Positions 51,101-62,688 of a stretch of 64,000 bases of DNA are shown one piece after another. Numbering within the stretch: the first letter of the stretch is position 1; each line of letters opens with the position of its first letter. Where the stretch lies: assembly GCF_004104055.1 (NCBI RefSeq), contig NZ_QOVJ01000002.1, forward strand, positions 186,001 through 250,000, given 5' to 3'. The notes under the pieces are model-generated. The model was not told the DNA's origin. It made no database searches and saw only the letters and a list, made by a program, of their open reading frames with translations. The position numbers were made by a program, and so were the translations under genes. The DNA comes from Leeuwenhoekiella aestuarii (GTDB lineage: Bacteria > Bacteroidota > Bacteroidia > Flavobacteriales > Flavobacteriaceae).

Positions 51101-51551
51101 AAGTTATGCTGCTACATCTACAGATGATTTACTGAAAACCGCAGCAATTAAACCGCGTTTTACATATCAAATTAATGAACTCAAATCCTCTTATTTAGAG
51201 AATACAGGTAAGGGAAAGTTTAAATTGAACGTTATGCCGGAAGAACTTCAGTTTTCTGCAATACAAGATTTTGTAGTAGCTGATTTTGATGCTGATGGTC
51301 AAAATGAAATATTAGCCGCTGGTAATCTTTTTCCGTTTCGGGTAAACATTGGGCGTCTTGATGCGTCTTTCGGTACAATCTTCACCTACGATTCAGGAAA
51401 AATTTTAACTGAAGGTTTCACAAATAAAACCTGGTTAGATGGTGATGTGAGATACCTGGCTGTGATGAACTTTAATTCGGGTGAAAAGCGCTTACTGGTA
51501 ATGCGTAATGATGATTTTGCGACTATGCATAAAATTAAAACTTCACGATAA
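48171..51551 (+). CDS. FG-GAP/VCBS repeat lipoprotein with ASPIC/UnbV-type domain
   Basis: A 1126-residue lipoprotein (lipobox LVVGC, Cys22). About fifteen calcium-binding loops of the form DxNxDGxxD can be read, for example GDLNGDGLADVYL, VDVNGDGLLDIYL, SDLNQDGYPDIYV, ADFDNDGDLDLII and HDIDGDGDTDFLL; between them (about 520-630) is an ASPIC/UnbV-like segment (NFIKIKLEGNTKNTQALGAKVYV). The fold is a repeat propeller. Such proteins often occur in Bacteroidota PULs with unproven roles, probably surface glycan binding. No catalytic residues are evident. Its stop codon overlaps the next start by one base (TAATG). Confidence 0.85.
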   Translation: MKSSNHILFIILIFSGFLVVGCKEKQSLFLERSIADTRLDFENILVETPDYNVLTYEYFYNGAGVGVGDLNGDGLADVYLSGNQVENKLFLNKGDFKFQDITQKAGIEEKEGWKTGVSIVDVNGDGLLDIYLSYSGNAPGESVTTPVRKDYQGRTNQLFINTGNSSEGIPVFEEKAQEYGLSAVGTFSTQAYFLDYDLDGDLDMFLLNHANKFYNTLFNVGVLRKKRHPYYGNKFFKNNNNLFEEVSEETGIIGSGVNFGLSAAISDLNQDGYPDIYVTNDYEEQDFLYLNNGDGTFKEVTKTVFSHLSNFGMGSDIADINNDGLQDIFVADMWPEDNYRQKALKGPDQYNRYQRLIDSGYHYQYMRNTLQLNRGLSPKDSILRFSEVGQLFGVSNTDWSWAPLLADYDNDGRKDLFITNGFLRDFSNLDFLNYTVNNAVQKAQDNQQAIDLPKLISEMPATKVANYAYQNTGSLRFKDVTQEWGFSQKTVSNAAAYADFDNDGDLDLIINNLNQPVLVYENTAQNEKNNFIKIKLEGNTKNTQALGAKVYVNLENGTSIFQEAYYGRGYQSSVESIMTIGIGEAERIKNLQVIWPSKTVTELDNLDVNQTLTLSENDAKNSLIFELIPKDQLLTDITQDSQLNFKHTENDYVDFNSESLIPYQLSKMGGKASVADVNADGNDDVYLEGARGQTGFLYLGTDTGTLEEHNINQPWTSTLDSSQEDTASLFFDADGDQDLDLYIVSGGNEKFNGDAYYQDRLYINDGKGSFRKAENSLPDMKFSGGVITASDFDKDGDVDLFVGGRLNANSYPLIPRSTILLNDGKGNFSALRNFDLEKVGMLTDAVWEDINADSWPDLVLVGEWMPVTIFINTNGILKDQTKAYGLADSNGWWLTIKSHDIDGDGDTDFLLGNLGANTPFTASVTEPMRYYVQDIDNNGRIDPILTHYINGVSYPVPGRDELLGQVPVLKKYYKTYESYAATSTDDLLKTAAIKPRFTYQINELKSSYLENTGKGKFKLNVMPEELQFSAIQDFVVADFDADGQNEILAAGNLFPFRVNIGRLDASFGTIFTYDSGKILTEGFTNKTWLDGDVRYLAVMNFNSGEKRLLVMRNDDFATMHKIKTSR

Positions 51552-52441
51552 TGCTTGAGAGATTTACAACATATCTGATTACTTGTTTTTTTGTTTCAAT
51601 AGCGCTCAGTTCGTGTGGTATTAAACCGAAGGGAAATAAGGAAGCTAAAATCTCAATACCTCAGGGTTATGAATTGATCTGGCATGATGAGTTTGATACC
51701 GGTACTAAGCCGGATTCGGATTCCTGGTCGTATGAGCACGGTTTTGTACGCAATAATGAATTGCAATGGTATCAGGAGGAAAATGCTGCTGTTGATAACG
51801 GCAATCTGGTCATTACCGGGAGACGTGAAGAGGTTGCTAACCCGGATTATAATGCAGTTAGTGGCGATTGGAGAAGAAGCCGAAAAGAAGCTCAGTATAC
51901 TTCATCAAGCATCAATACAAGGGGGAAATTCCAATTTCAATACGGTATTGTAGAAGTACGGGCTAAAATTGATACCGCAAGCGGAATGTGGCCTGCGATC
52001 TGGACGTTAGGCGTTGAAAAAGGCTGGCCATCAAATGGCGAGATCGATATGATGGAATATTACCAAGTTGACGGGAAACCGCATATTTTGGCGAATGCCG
52101 CCTGGGGTCCTAGTTGGCAGAATGTTTCGTGGGACAGTGCTAAAATTCCGTTTACTGAGTTTTTAAAGAAAGACCCGCAATGGCCAGAAAAATTCCACAT
52201 CTGGAAAATGGAATGGACGCCTGATTTCATCAAATTGTATCTCGATGACGAACTCCTAAACGAGATCGATTTAGCCAAAACTAAAAATTCAGATGGCTCT
52301 AATGGCTTTCAACAACCGCATTATATTTTACTCAATCTGGCGATTGGTTCCAATGGAGGTGACCCGTCACAAACGCAATTCCCCAAAGAATACCTCGTAG
52401 ACTATGTACGGGTTTTTCAGAAAACAGAAAATCAATTATGA
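51551..52441 (+). CDS. GH16 endo-glycanase lipoprotein
   Basis: A 296-residue lipoprotein (lipobox ALSSC, Cys22). The catalytic motif is GEIDMME (about 162-168), the ExDxxE form with a beta-bulge, found in laminarinase-type and in endo-beta-1,3-galactanase-type GH16, and not the ExDxE form of lichenases and agarases. The beta-sandwich blocks ELIWHDEFDT, NGNLVITGRREE, FQFQYGIVEVRAKI and KMEWTPDFIKLYLDDELL are all present. After the catalytic motif the sequence PHILANAAWG replaces the HGALHGPGY seen in laminarinases. Overlaps the previous gene by 1 bp and the next by 4 bp. Confidence 0.9.
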   Translation: MLERFTTYLITCFFVSIALSSCGIKPKGNKEAKISIPQGYELIWHDEFDTGTKPDSDSWSYEHGFVRNNELQWYQEENAAVDNGNLVITGRREEVANPDYNAVSGDWRRSRKEAQYTSSSINTRGKFQFQYGIVEVRAKIDTASGMWPAIWTLGVEKGWPSNGEIDMMEYYQVDGKPHILANAAWGPSWQNVSWDSAKIPFTEFLKKDPQWPEKFHIWKMEWTPDFIKLYLDDELLNEIDLAKTKNSDGSNGFQQPHYILLNLAIGSNGGDPSQTQFPKEYLVDYVRVFQKTENQL

Positions 52442-53625
52442 AATACGCTTTGAAACACAAATCATTCAAAACACAGGCGATTTATCTTTTCGTCTCAACC
52501 CTAATGTTGACCTCGTGCGGGGCTTCAAAATCCGGTAATTCGGCTGTAAAAGATGCTTCGCTTCCAAAGCCTGATCAGGTTTTAGCTAGTATTGATAAAG
52601 TAAACACGCATTGGCAGGAAACGCATCCCGAGCCTGCGTCTGCTTTTTGGCATCCGGCAGCGTATCATACGGGTAATATAGAAGCTTATAAAGTTACCGG
52701 TACCAAAGACTTCTTAGATTATTCTACCGCCTGGGCAGAACATAACGATTGGAAAGGTGCCAAATCTGATGATAAATCAACCTGGAAATATAATTATGGA
52801 GAAACGGATGATCACGTACTTTTTGGCGACTGGCAGATCGCATTTCAGACCTATATTGATTTGTATACGTTAGAAGGTTCTAAAGATCCTTCAAAAATCG
52901 CTCGTGCCCGTGAGGTAATGGAATACCAGATGAGCACGCCAAAAAATGAGTATTGGTGGTGGGCAGATGGTTTGTATATGGTCATGCCGGTAATGACCAA
53001 ACTATACGAGGTGACCGGTAATGAGCAGTATTTAGACAAGCTCAACGAGTACCTAACCTATGCAGACAGCATCATGCTTGATGAAGAAACAGGATTGTAT
53101 TTCCGCGATGCGAAATACGTCTATCCCAAACATAAAAGTCTGAATGGTAAAAAGGATTTCTGGGCACGTGGTGACGGTTGGGTTTTTGCAGGTTTAGCTA
53201 AGGTGATTCAAGATTTGCCGGCAGATGCTACGCATAGGCGTGAGTATATTGATCGTTTCAAGAAAATGGCAGTAACTCTTAAAGAAGCTCAGCAGCCGGA
53301 AGGATACTGGACACGAAGTATTCTTGATCCGGAGCATGCACCGGGACCTGAAACCAGCGGTACGGCTTTCTTTACCTATGGCTACTTATGGGGTGTTAAT
53401 AACGGTATCCTTGACGCCAAAACTTATCTGCCGGTTGTAGAAAAAAGCTGGAAGTATCTTTCTGTTGTTGCCTTGCAGGAAAATGGAGCTTTGGGCTATG
53501 TACAGCCTATCGGTGAAAGAGCTATTCCCGGGCAGGTTGTTGATGTCAATTCTACTGCCGACTTTGGAGTGGGAGCCTTTCTCCTTGCGGCTTCTGAAAT
53601 GTATCGATTGGTAAAAACGAACTAA
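52438..53625 (+). CDS. GH105 unsaturated uronyl hydrolase lipoprotein
   Basis: A 395-residue lipoprotein (lipobox LMLTSC) with an (alpha/alpha)6 fold. The motif YWWWADGLYMVMPVM (Asp near 175) carries the family's catalytic Asp, and WARGDGWVFAGLAKV is the conserved C-terminal block. GH105 enzymes hydrolyse an unsaturated uronic acid from oligosaccharides made by polysaccharide lyases, which implies a lyase in this pathway. The start overlaps the GH16 stop by four bases (ATGA), so translation is coupled. The gene begins in the GC-rich part of the operon. Confidence 0.9.
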   Translation: MKYALKHKSFKTQAIYLFVSTLMLTSCGASKSGNSAVKDASLPKPDQVLASIDKVNTHWQETHPEPASAFWHPAAYHTGNIEAYKVTGTKDFLDYSTAWAEHNDWKGAKSDDKSTWKYNYGETDDHVLFGDWQIAFQTYIDLYTLEGSKDPSKIARAREVMEYQMSTPKNEYWWWADGLYMVMPVMTKLYEVTGNEQYLDKLNEYLTYADSIMLDEETGLYFRDAKYVYPKHKSLNGKKDFWARGDGWVFAGLAKVIQDLPADATHRREYIDRFKKMAVTLKEAQQPEGYWTRSILDPEHAPGPETSGTAFFTYGYLWGVNNGILDAKTYLPVVEKSWKYLSVVALQENGALGYVQPIGERAIPGQVVDVNSTADFGVGAFLLAASEMYRLVKTN

Positions 53626-53631
53626 AAGCAG

Positions 53632-55671
53632 ATGATGATTTTACAAAAAAACAGTATTCTTTCAAGTTTATTTATAGGGTTACTCAGTTTATCTGTCTTA
53701 ACAGCGCAGGAAATCAAACCTGCAAAAAAAGTAGATGGTGAGATGCCCTTATTTCAGGTAGAGAACCCCGATTTTAAAACGAGTCCGTATACCGGTATGA
53801 CCAAAAAACATTGGGAAGATGCCGCACGGTATTTATTGGCTGGTGCCTTTAGTTATATCGACAATCTGGACGATCCTATGAAATTCCCAAAGCTTCCCGG
53901 AAAAAGCTACCCGCATAACATCGGTCGGGTTCCTACCGAAAAGCTGGAAGGTCTCGTACGCACCTTATTTGTAGCGGCTCCGCTTCTCAAAAAGGAACCC
54001 GATCTTACCTTAAACGGGATCAAAGTAGCTGAGTATTATCAACATCAATTACCCAAACTGGCTGATCCGGAAAGTGAAGCCTATATAAAACCTCGTGGAA
54101 ATGGTGGTCCCAGTCAGAATCTGGTTGAATATGGTGCGCTGGCGATTTCCCTGTTCATTTCTCCCGAAACGCTATGGGATCCGTTGAGTCAGAAAGATAA
54201 AGATGCTCTAGCTGCTTCGATGCTGAGTTATGGCGACGGACCTACCGTGCCTTCAAACTGGAAGTTCTTCAACATTTTTGTACTCAGTTTTTTTGATGCG
54301 CAGGGTTACGAAGTAAACAAACCCTTATTAGAAGAATACCTGCAAAAATCCCTGGATCACTATCGCGGTCAGGGCTGGTATAATGACAATCCGGCTTACG
54401 ATTACTACAGTATGTGGGCTTTTCAGGTGTACGGGCCTATGTGGGCTTCGGTTTATGGTGATACGCATTACCCGGAGATTGCAAAAGCCTTTAAAACTAA
54501 TTTTCAGGATTTGGTGTATCATTATCCCTACATGTTTTCAGAAGATGGGGAGATGGTTATGTGGGGCCGCAGCATCAGTTACCGCATCGGGGCTATCAGT
54601 CCGTTTCCCTTTACCGGAACCCTTCAGGACGACACGATTAATTTTGGTTGGTTGCGCCGCATCTCTTCAGGTACATTGCTTCAGTTTTTACAGAATAGAG
54701 ACTTTTTGTTAGATCGTATTCCGACTTTAGGTTTTTTCGGGCATTTTGAGCCTGCCGTACAGGTGTACAGTGCCCGCGGAAGTGTATTCTGGATGGGGAA
54801 AGCCTTTCTGGGACTTTTGGTTCCTGATGATAATCCGTTTTGGACCGCAACCGAAAATCTAGGTCCCTGGGATACCACCTTTGAAAAAGACAAGGTGTAC
54901 AATAAATTTCAGGCGGCATCTAATATTCTAATCACCGATTATCCCGATATTGGCGCTGCCGAAATACGCGCCTGGTGTCACGAGAAAAAAGCAGACGACT
55001 GGCAGGGCTTTCGCAGTAGCGAAAACTATAACAAACTATCATACAATTCCGCTTTTCCGTGGCAGGCAGATGGGGAAGATGGCGAAATCTCCATGAACTA
55101 TGTATTTAAAAATGCCAAAAACGAATGGGAACCCTGGCGCTTGTACACCTTTAAAAGCTATGAAAACGGCGTGTATCGTAGGGATGCAGTACTGGAAACG
55201 AACGATAAAGTGACAATGCAGTTGGCCGATATTCCGTTGCCTAATGGAATACTCCGCGTTGATCGTCAGACGAGTCAGGTGCCAGTTGAGATGCGTTTTG
55301 GGCATTATGCATTGCCGAAATTGGAAGGAAAAGAGCTGAAGCAATCCAGGCATAAAGTTGGAGATACCGAAGCCTATATTATTGATAACGGCGAGTACCA
55401 ACTTGCTTTAGTACCGCTTCAGGGTTGGGATAAAACCGAGTTTGTATCAGCAGAGGGCTTAAATCCGGTTTCTGAAGAAAGCAAAACCATCAATGTTTCC
55501 GCAAGCTTTTCGCCGCAGGCTGCAACCAACATCTACGCCACGCTGATGCTTTGGAAAAAATCAGGAGAAACCTTTACAGAAGCAGAATTGATGCCGGTTA
55601 CTTTAAAAAATACTTCCACCGGTGGTGAAGTTACTTTGGCAGATGGTTCAATCAAAACCATTCAATTTTAA
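53632..55671 (+). CDS. DUF2264 family protein (GH154-like)
   Basis: A 679-residue exported protein (signal about 1-24, ending LTAQ; two Met codons open the frame). The N-terminal half (about 40-410) has the DUF2264 blocks MTKKHWEDAARYLLAG, GNGGPSQNLVEYGALAISL and PSNWKFFNIF; the C-terminal half is beta-rich. Some DUF2264 proteins have been classified as GH154 beta-glucuronidases acting on arabinogalactan; that assignment is from memory and the active site was not verified here. It is 6 bp downstream of GH105, and may remove glucuronate from the same backbone. Confidence 0.78.
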   Translation: MMILQKNSILSSLFIGLLSLSVLTAQEIKPAKKVDGEMPLFQVENPDFKTSPYTGMTKKHWEDAARYLLAGAFSYIDNLDDPMKFPKLPGKSYPHNIGRVPTEKLEGLVRTLFVAAPLLKKEPDLTLNGIKVAEYYQHQLPKLADPESEAYIKPRGNGGPSQNLVEYGALAISLFISPETLWDPLSQKDKDALAASMLSYGDGPTVPSNWKFFNIFVLSFFDAQGYEVNKPLLEEYLQKSLDHYRGQGWYNDNPAYDYYSMWAFQVYGPMWASVYGDTHYPEIAKAFKTNFQDLVYHYPYMFSEDGEMVMWGRSISYRIGAISPFPFTGTLQDDTINFGWLRRISSGTLLQFLQNRDFLLDRIPTLGFFGHFEPAVQVYSARGSVFWMGKAFLGLLVPDDNPFWTATENLGPWDTTFEKDKVYNKFQAASNILITDYPDIGAAEIRAWCHEKKADDWQGFRSSENYNKLSYNSAFPWQADGEDGEISMNYVFKNAKNEWEPWRLYTFKSYENGVYRRDAVLETNDKVTMQLADIPLPNGILRVDRQTSQVPVEMRFGHYALPKLEGKELKQSRHKVGDTEAYIIDNGEYQLALVPLQGWDKTEFVSAEGLNPVSEESKTINVSASFSPQAATNIYATLMLWKKSGETFTEAELMPVTLKNTSTGGEVTLADGSIKTIQF

Positions 55672-59094
<3,423 letters not shown>

Positions 59095-59113
59095 TTTTAT
59101 AACATCGAACTGT

Positions 59114-59146
59114 TAGTATGCATCAAAAAAAATCTAAAACATACTA
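59114..59146 (+). repeat. Inverted repeat before the MG2/plug-like gene
   Basis: TAGTATG (59114-59120) and CATACTA (59140-59146) flank a 19-nt A-rich spacer; the right arm overlaps the first base of the ATG at 59146. It could be an operator or an mRNA hairpin that hides the start, or be accidental. Confidence 0.3.
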
Positions 59147-61890
59147 TGCAGGAATATCTACAAAATTATAAGTGTAAACCCATTAGAACACTTTTGGGTT
59201 TTCTATTAGTTCTTGTCCCTTTCTTTAGTTTTTACGCTCAAGAAGAGACCGCTCGAGAGGCTTTGGCAGAAAAAGTATACCTGCAGTTAGATAAACAAAC
59301 CTATGCTCAGGGTGAAACCCTTTGGTTTAAGGCTTTAGTAACTCAGGCAAAAGACAATAAACCTTCTCCTCTTAGTGCTGTACTCCACGTAGAGCTTGTT
59401 GACGTTAATGATAAGATCATAGTCGAAAAGCAAATCCAAATAAAGAATGGAGTAGGTGATAATTTTATTGATCTTGAAAAAATCTATCCTGAGGGAAATT
59501 ATCAGTTAAGAGCATATACACAATGGAATAGAAATTTTGGAGAATGGTTTATGTTTAAAACATATATTTCCATTATTGAGTATAGCAAGCAACAAACTGA
59601 AGATATATTTAATGTTATTAATCCGGAACAAGTAGCTGCTGGAGAAAACTTGAAGTTGGTTTTAAATCCAAAGCGTTTAGACAGTAGTGTGACAGATAAA
59701 GTAAACTTAAGTATAGCTTTAGATGGAAAGATTAATACATACACCGTAAAAAAAAACGAGGCTGGGATATTTTTGTTTGAAGAGAAACTACCGGTTACAG
59801 CTAATTGGGCCAAATTACTATTAGAAACGGAAAGTGGCCAGAGAAGTGTTAAGTATTTCAACTGGGCAAAGCCAGATATTGATTTGCAATTCTTCCCTGA
59901 AGGAGGACATCTAATTGCTGGAATGAATAATCAACTGGGCTTTAAAGCCATTGATCAAATGGGAAAAGGTATAGCCTTGAGCGGAGAAGTTCTAGATGAA
60001 GAAGGGGGTATCGTAGCTAAGTTTAAAAGCAACAAACTTGGGATGGGACGTTTCTTTCTTATTCCGAAAAGCTCTACATCTTATACTGCAAGAATAACCA
60101 AAGTTGAATCTTCTTTTGATACTAAGATCCTGTTTAATTTACCTCAGGTAGAAACACAGGGGACTAAACTCAGTTTAAATAGCCTTAGAGGTAATCTCCT
60201 TTTGAGCACAGAATCAACTAAAATACATAATGATACTGTTTATGTTGAGGTATCAAGCAGAGGTATTTCTATAGGAAGAATACCTCAAATTTTATCTAAT
60301 GGGAAGGCGACAACCCCGGTTACTCAGCATACACTTCCTAATGGGATTATTGCATTCAAGCTACTCAATAAAAAAAATGAACCGTTGGCCGAACGTTTGT
60401 TTTACAATGAGAATAATCAAAGTTTAATACCGGTTAATCTTTCTTTAGATAAAGCAGTTTTTGAGACTCAGGAGCAAGCAAAGCTTAACATTGATTTAGG
60501 TGAAAAATCTCGGGATACAATAGCTTCTGCTTCGCTTTTAGTTGTTGCAAATCGAAAAGAATCTCCTGAATTGAATTTGAAAGAAAATATAGAGTCCTAT
60601 TTATTGCTAAGTTCAGAATTAAAAGGAAAGATAGAAAACCCAACTTGGTATTTTAGCGATAAGAATAAAAATCGGCTAGCAGACCTAGAAGCCTTAATGC
60701 TTACACAAGGTTGGAGTAAATATAATTTTAGCACAAATTCTTCTGATGACTTTGATTATGAGCCGGAGTTAAGTCTCAATGTGGCAGGAGATGTTGCTGC
60801 ATTATTTTCTAAAGAAAAGATGAAAGAAAATGTGTTTGTAAGCTTAATGACTTTTGCTGAAGGTCAACAAATCTTTGAACAACAAACTGACAGTTTGGGA
60901 CGTTTTTATTTTTCATTACCACCCTATACCGGCACTAAAATTCGTGCTGTATTACAAACCAAAAACGAAGCAGGTAGACAGCGTGATTATACACTTAATT
61001 TGGCTCAACAAGATCAACCTGAAGTTGAATTTCCAAATCATTTTAAAAGTTCTTTTATCGATAGGGAAACTGCAAAAAAGGTTTTAGAAAACGCACAGGT
61101 TATATATAAAGAAAATCTTTATGAATACGACTCCAGCATTACTGCTCTCGATACGGTTATGATAGATAATTATGAGATGACACCTAAGCGCAAAGAAGTA
61201 GCTGATCTTTATGGCAAACCAGATACTGTAGTAAGTGGAGAAAAAATACGCGAGAATGAACCGGAGTGGTCTTTTGGGCTTTATAGTATACTTAGACAGA
61301 AATTTGGTGATGAATTAAAATTCTACAGAGTTTCAGATGATACGGGTAATTATTTAAAAGCTTACGTATTTGTTAATGAAGAAACATTGGTTTTAGTAGA
61401 TGGTAGCCCAATACGGGATTATGAATATTTTTTATTGCAGACACTTCCTACAAGTGATATTAAAAGTGTTGAATTAATAAAGAATACAGCATCTAATTAC
61501 AGTCAGCTTTATCTTGCAAGTCATCCTTTCTTAAGTGCTAGTGCTCCCATACCTATATCGGGAAGTATTCTGTCTATTTATACCATAGGTGGCGGTGGTA
61601 TCTTAACCGCGTATAAGGCAAAGGGTATTTTGAAAACGACAATTCCTGTTTTCTCTAGAAAAAAAGAATTTTATGAGCCTAAGTATAAACTTGATAATGC
61701 TGCAGTAGAACTAAAAGAAGACAATAGAGAAACCATTGTATGGCGACCTAACCTTAATTTAAATACAGGTGGGAAAACGATTTTAAGCTTTTACAATCGG
61801 GATCTTAAGGGTGATTTTTCAATTATAGTAGAAGTACTATCTAAGGATGGAAAAATAGGTTTTGAAAAATTAAGATATCAAGTCGAATAA
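59146..61890 (+). CDS. MG2-like exported envelope protein with a TonB-plug-like segment
   Basis: A 914-residue exported protein (signal about 1-31, ending FYAQ). The N-terminal region (about 35-145) is like the macroglobulin MG2 domain of flavobacterial envelope proteins (AEKVYLQLDKQTYAQGETLWFKALV). The middle (about 150-620) is beta-rich. A segment near 735-825 (LVLVDGSPIRDYEYFLLQTLPTSDIKSVELIKN) resembles a TonB-dependent receptor plug but no barrel follows. Function unknown; assembly or transport at the outer membrane is possible. It is separated from the PUL by 51 bp and its base composition is again AT-rich, so it may not belong to the PUL. Confidence 0.65.
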   Translation: MQEYLQNYKCKPIRTLLGFLLVLVPFFSFYAQEETAREALAEKVYLQLDKQTYAQGETLWFKALVTQAKDNKPSPLSAVLHVELVDVNDKIIVEKQIQIKNGVGDNFIDLEKIYPEGNYQLRAYTQWNRNFGEWFMFKTYISIIEYSKQQTEDIFNVINPEQVAAGENLKLVLNPKRLDSSVTDKVNLSIALDGKINTYTVKKNEAGIFLFEEKLPVTANWAKLLLETESGQRSVKYFNWAKPDIDLQFFPEGGHLIAGMNNQLGFKAIDQMGKGIALSGEVLDEEGGIVAKFKSNKLGMGRFFLIPKSSTSYTARITKVESSFDTKILFNLPQVETQGTKLSLNSLRGNLLLSTESTKIHNDTVYVEVSSRGISIGRIPQILSNGKATTPVTQHTLPNGIIAFKLLNKKNEPLAERLFYNENNQSLIPVNLSLDKAVFETQEQAKLNIDLGEKSRDTIASASLLVVANRKESPELNLKENIESYLLLSSELKGKIENPTWYFSDKNKNRLADLEALMLTQGWSKYNFSTNSSDDFDYEPELSLNVAGDVAALFSKEKMKENVFVSLMTFAEGQQIFEQQTDSLGRFYFSLPPYTGTKIRAVLQTKNEAGRQRDYTLNLAQQDQPEVEFPNHFKSSFIDRETAKKVLENAQVIYKENLYEYDSSITALDTVMIDNYEMTPKRKEVADLYGKPDTVVSGEKIRENEPEWSFGLYSILRQKFGDELKFYRVSDDTGNYLKAYVFVNEETLVLVDGSPIRDYEYFLLQTLPTSDIKSVELIKNTASNYSQLYLASHPFLSASAPIPISGSILSIYTIGGGGILTAYKAKGILKTTIPVFSRKKEFYEPKYKLDNAAVELKEDNRETIVWRPNLNLNTGGKTILSFYNRDLKGDFSIIVEVLSKDGKIGFEKLRYQVE

Positions 61891-61927
61891 ATAAGCCCGA
61901 TTTTCTAATATAGAAAATCAGGCTTAT
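61891..61927. terminator. Bidirectional terminator
   Basis: ATAAGCC-C-GATTTTCTA (61891-61907) pairs with TAGAAAATC-A-GGCTTAT (61911-61927) around a 3-nt loop, with one C/A mismatch. Lies between convergent genes. Confidence 0.65.
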
Positions 61928-61950
61928 TTAATCTTTTTCGGTTTCTTAGT

Positions 61951-62688
61951 TTAAGGCAAATCTTCGCCTTTTGAAGCGATCCAGATTTTGTACCATTGTT
62001 GCAAACTTAAATCAATTTTAAGCGCATCTACAGCACTTTTGATGCGGTCGATGTGTTGTGAGCCTACGATTGGCAGAATACCCACCGGGTGCTTCAGTAA
62101 CCACGCGTACATCACCTGATCGATGGCTTCAACGCCTAGTTCTGCCGCGACCTCTTTCAGTACCGAATGTAGGCGGTACTCTCGCTGACTTTCGGGTTTG
62201 AAGATTTTTCCGCCGGCTAGGGGAGACCAGGCCATAGGCTTGATTTTATGTTTTTGGAAAAATTCAATGTTCTCATTTTCCCAATGCTCAAGGCAGGCAA
62301 CAGAGAGTTCTACCTGATTGGTAGCCAAAGGCATATCCAGATACGACTGAAGGCTGTCAAACTGCATCGGTGTAAAGTTTGAAACCCCAAAGTTGACCAC
62401 TTTTCCGCTTTGCTTTAAATGATCAAAAGCTTTGGCAACCTCTTCCGGATTGAAAAATGGTGCCGGGCGATGGAGTAATAATAAGTCTAGACGGTCTGTC
62501 CCCAGATTCTTCAAAGAAGCTTCAGCCTGTTTGATGATGTACTCGGTGCTGTACTCGTAAATTTTTACGTCCAGTTCCGGATTAAAATCGGTTGACAGTC
62601 GGATGCCGCATTTACTGATGAGTTGCATCTGTTCGCGCAATTCAGGCATCAACGCTAAGGCCCGGCCAAAGAATTCCTCACAGGTATA
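61951..62688 (-). pseudogene. Aldo/keto reductase, 5' end removed by an insertion sequence
   Basis: The remaining about 246 codons encode an aldo/keto reductase of the YdhF type: KNLGTDRLDLLLLHRPAPF, VVNFGVSNFTPMQFDSL, VELSVACLEHWEN, and the C-terminal cofactor region PIVGSQHIDRI. The protein begins at YTCEEFFGRAL, at or just before the usual DxYG-type active-site region, so about 50 N-terminal residues, including the catalytic Asp and Tyr region, are missing. The frame continues into the IS by only five codons, to a TTG at 62701-62703. The gene is probably inactive. GC content is high (34 of 60 in one counted line). Confidence 0.82.
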
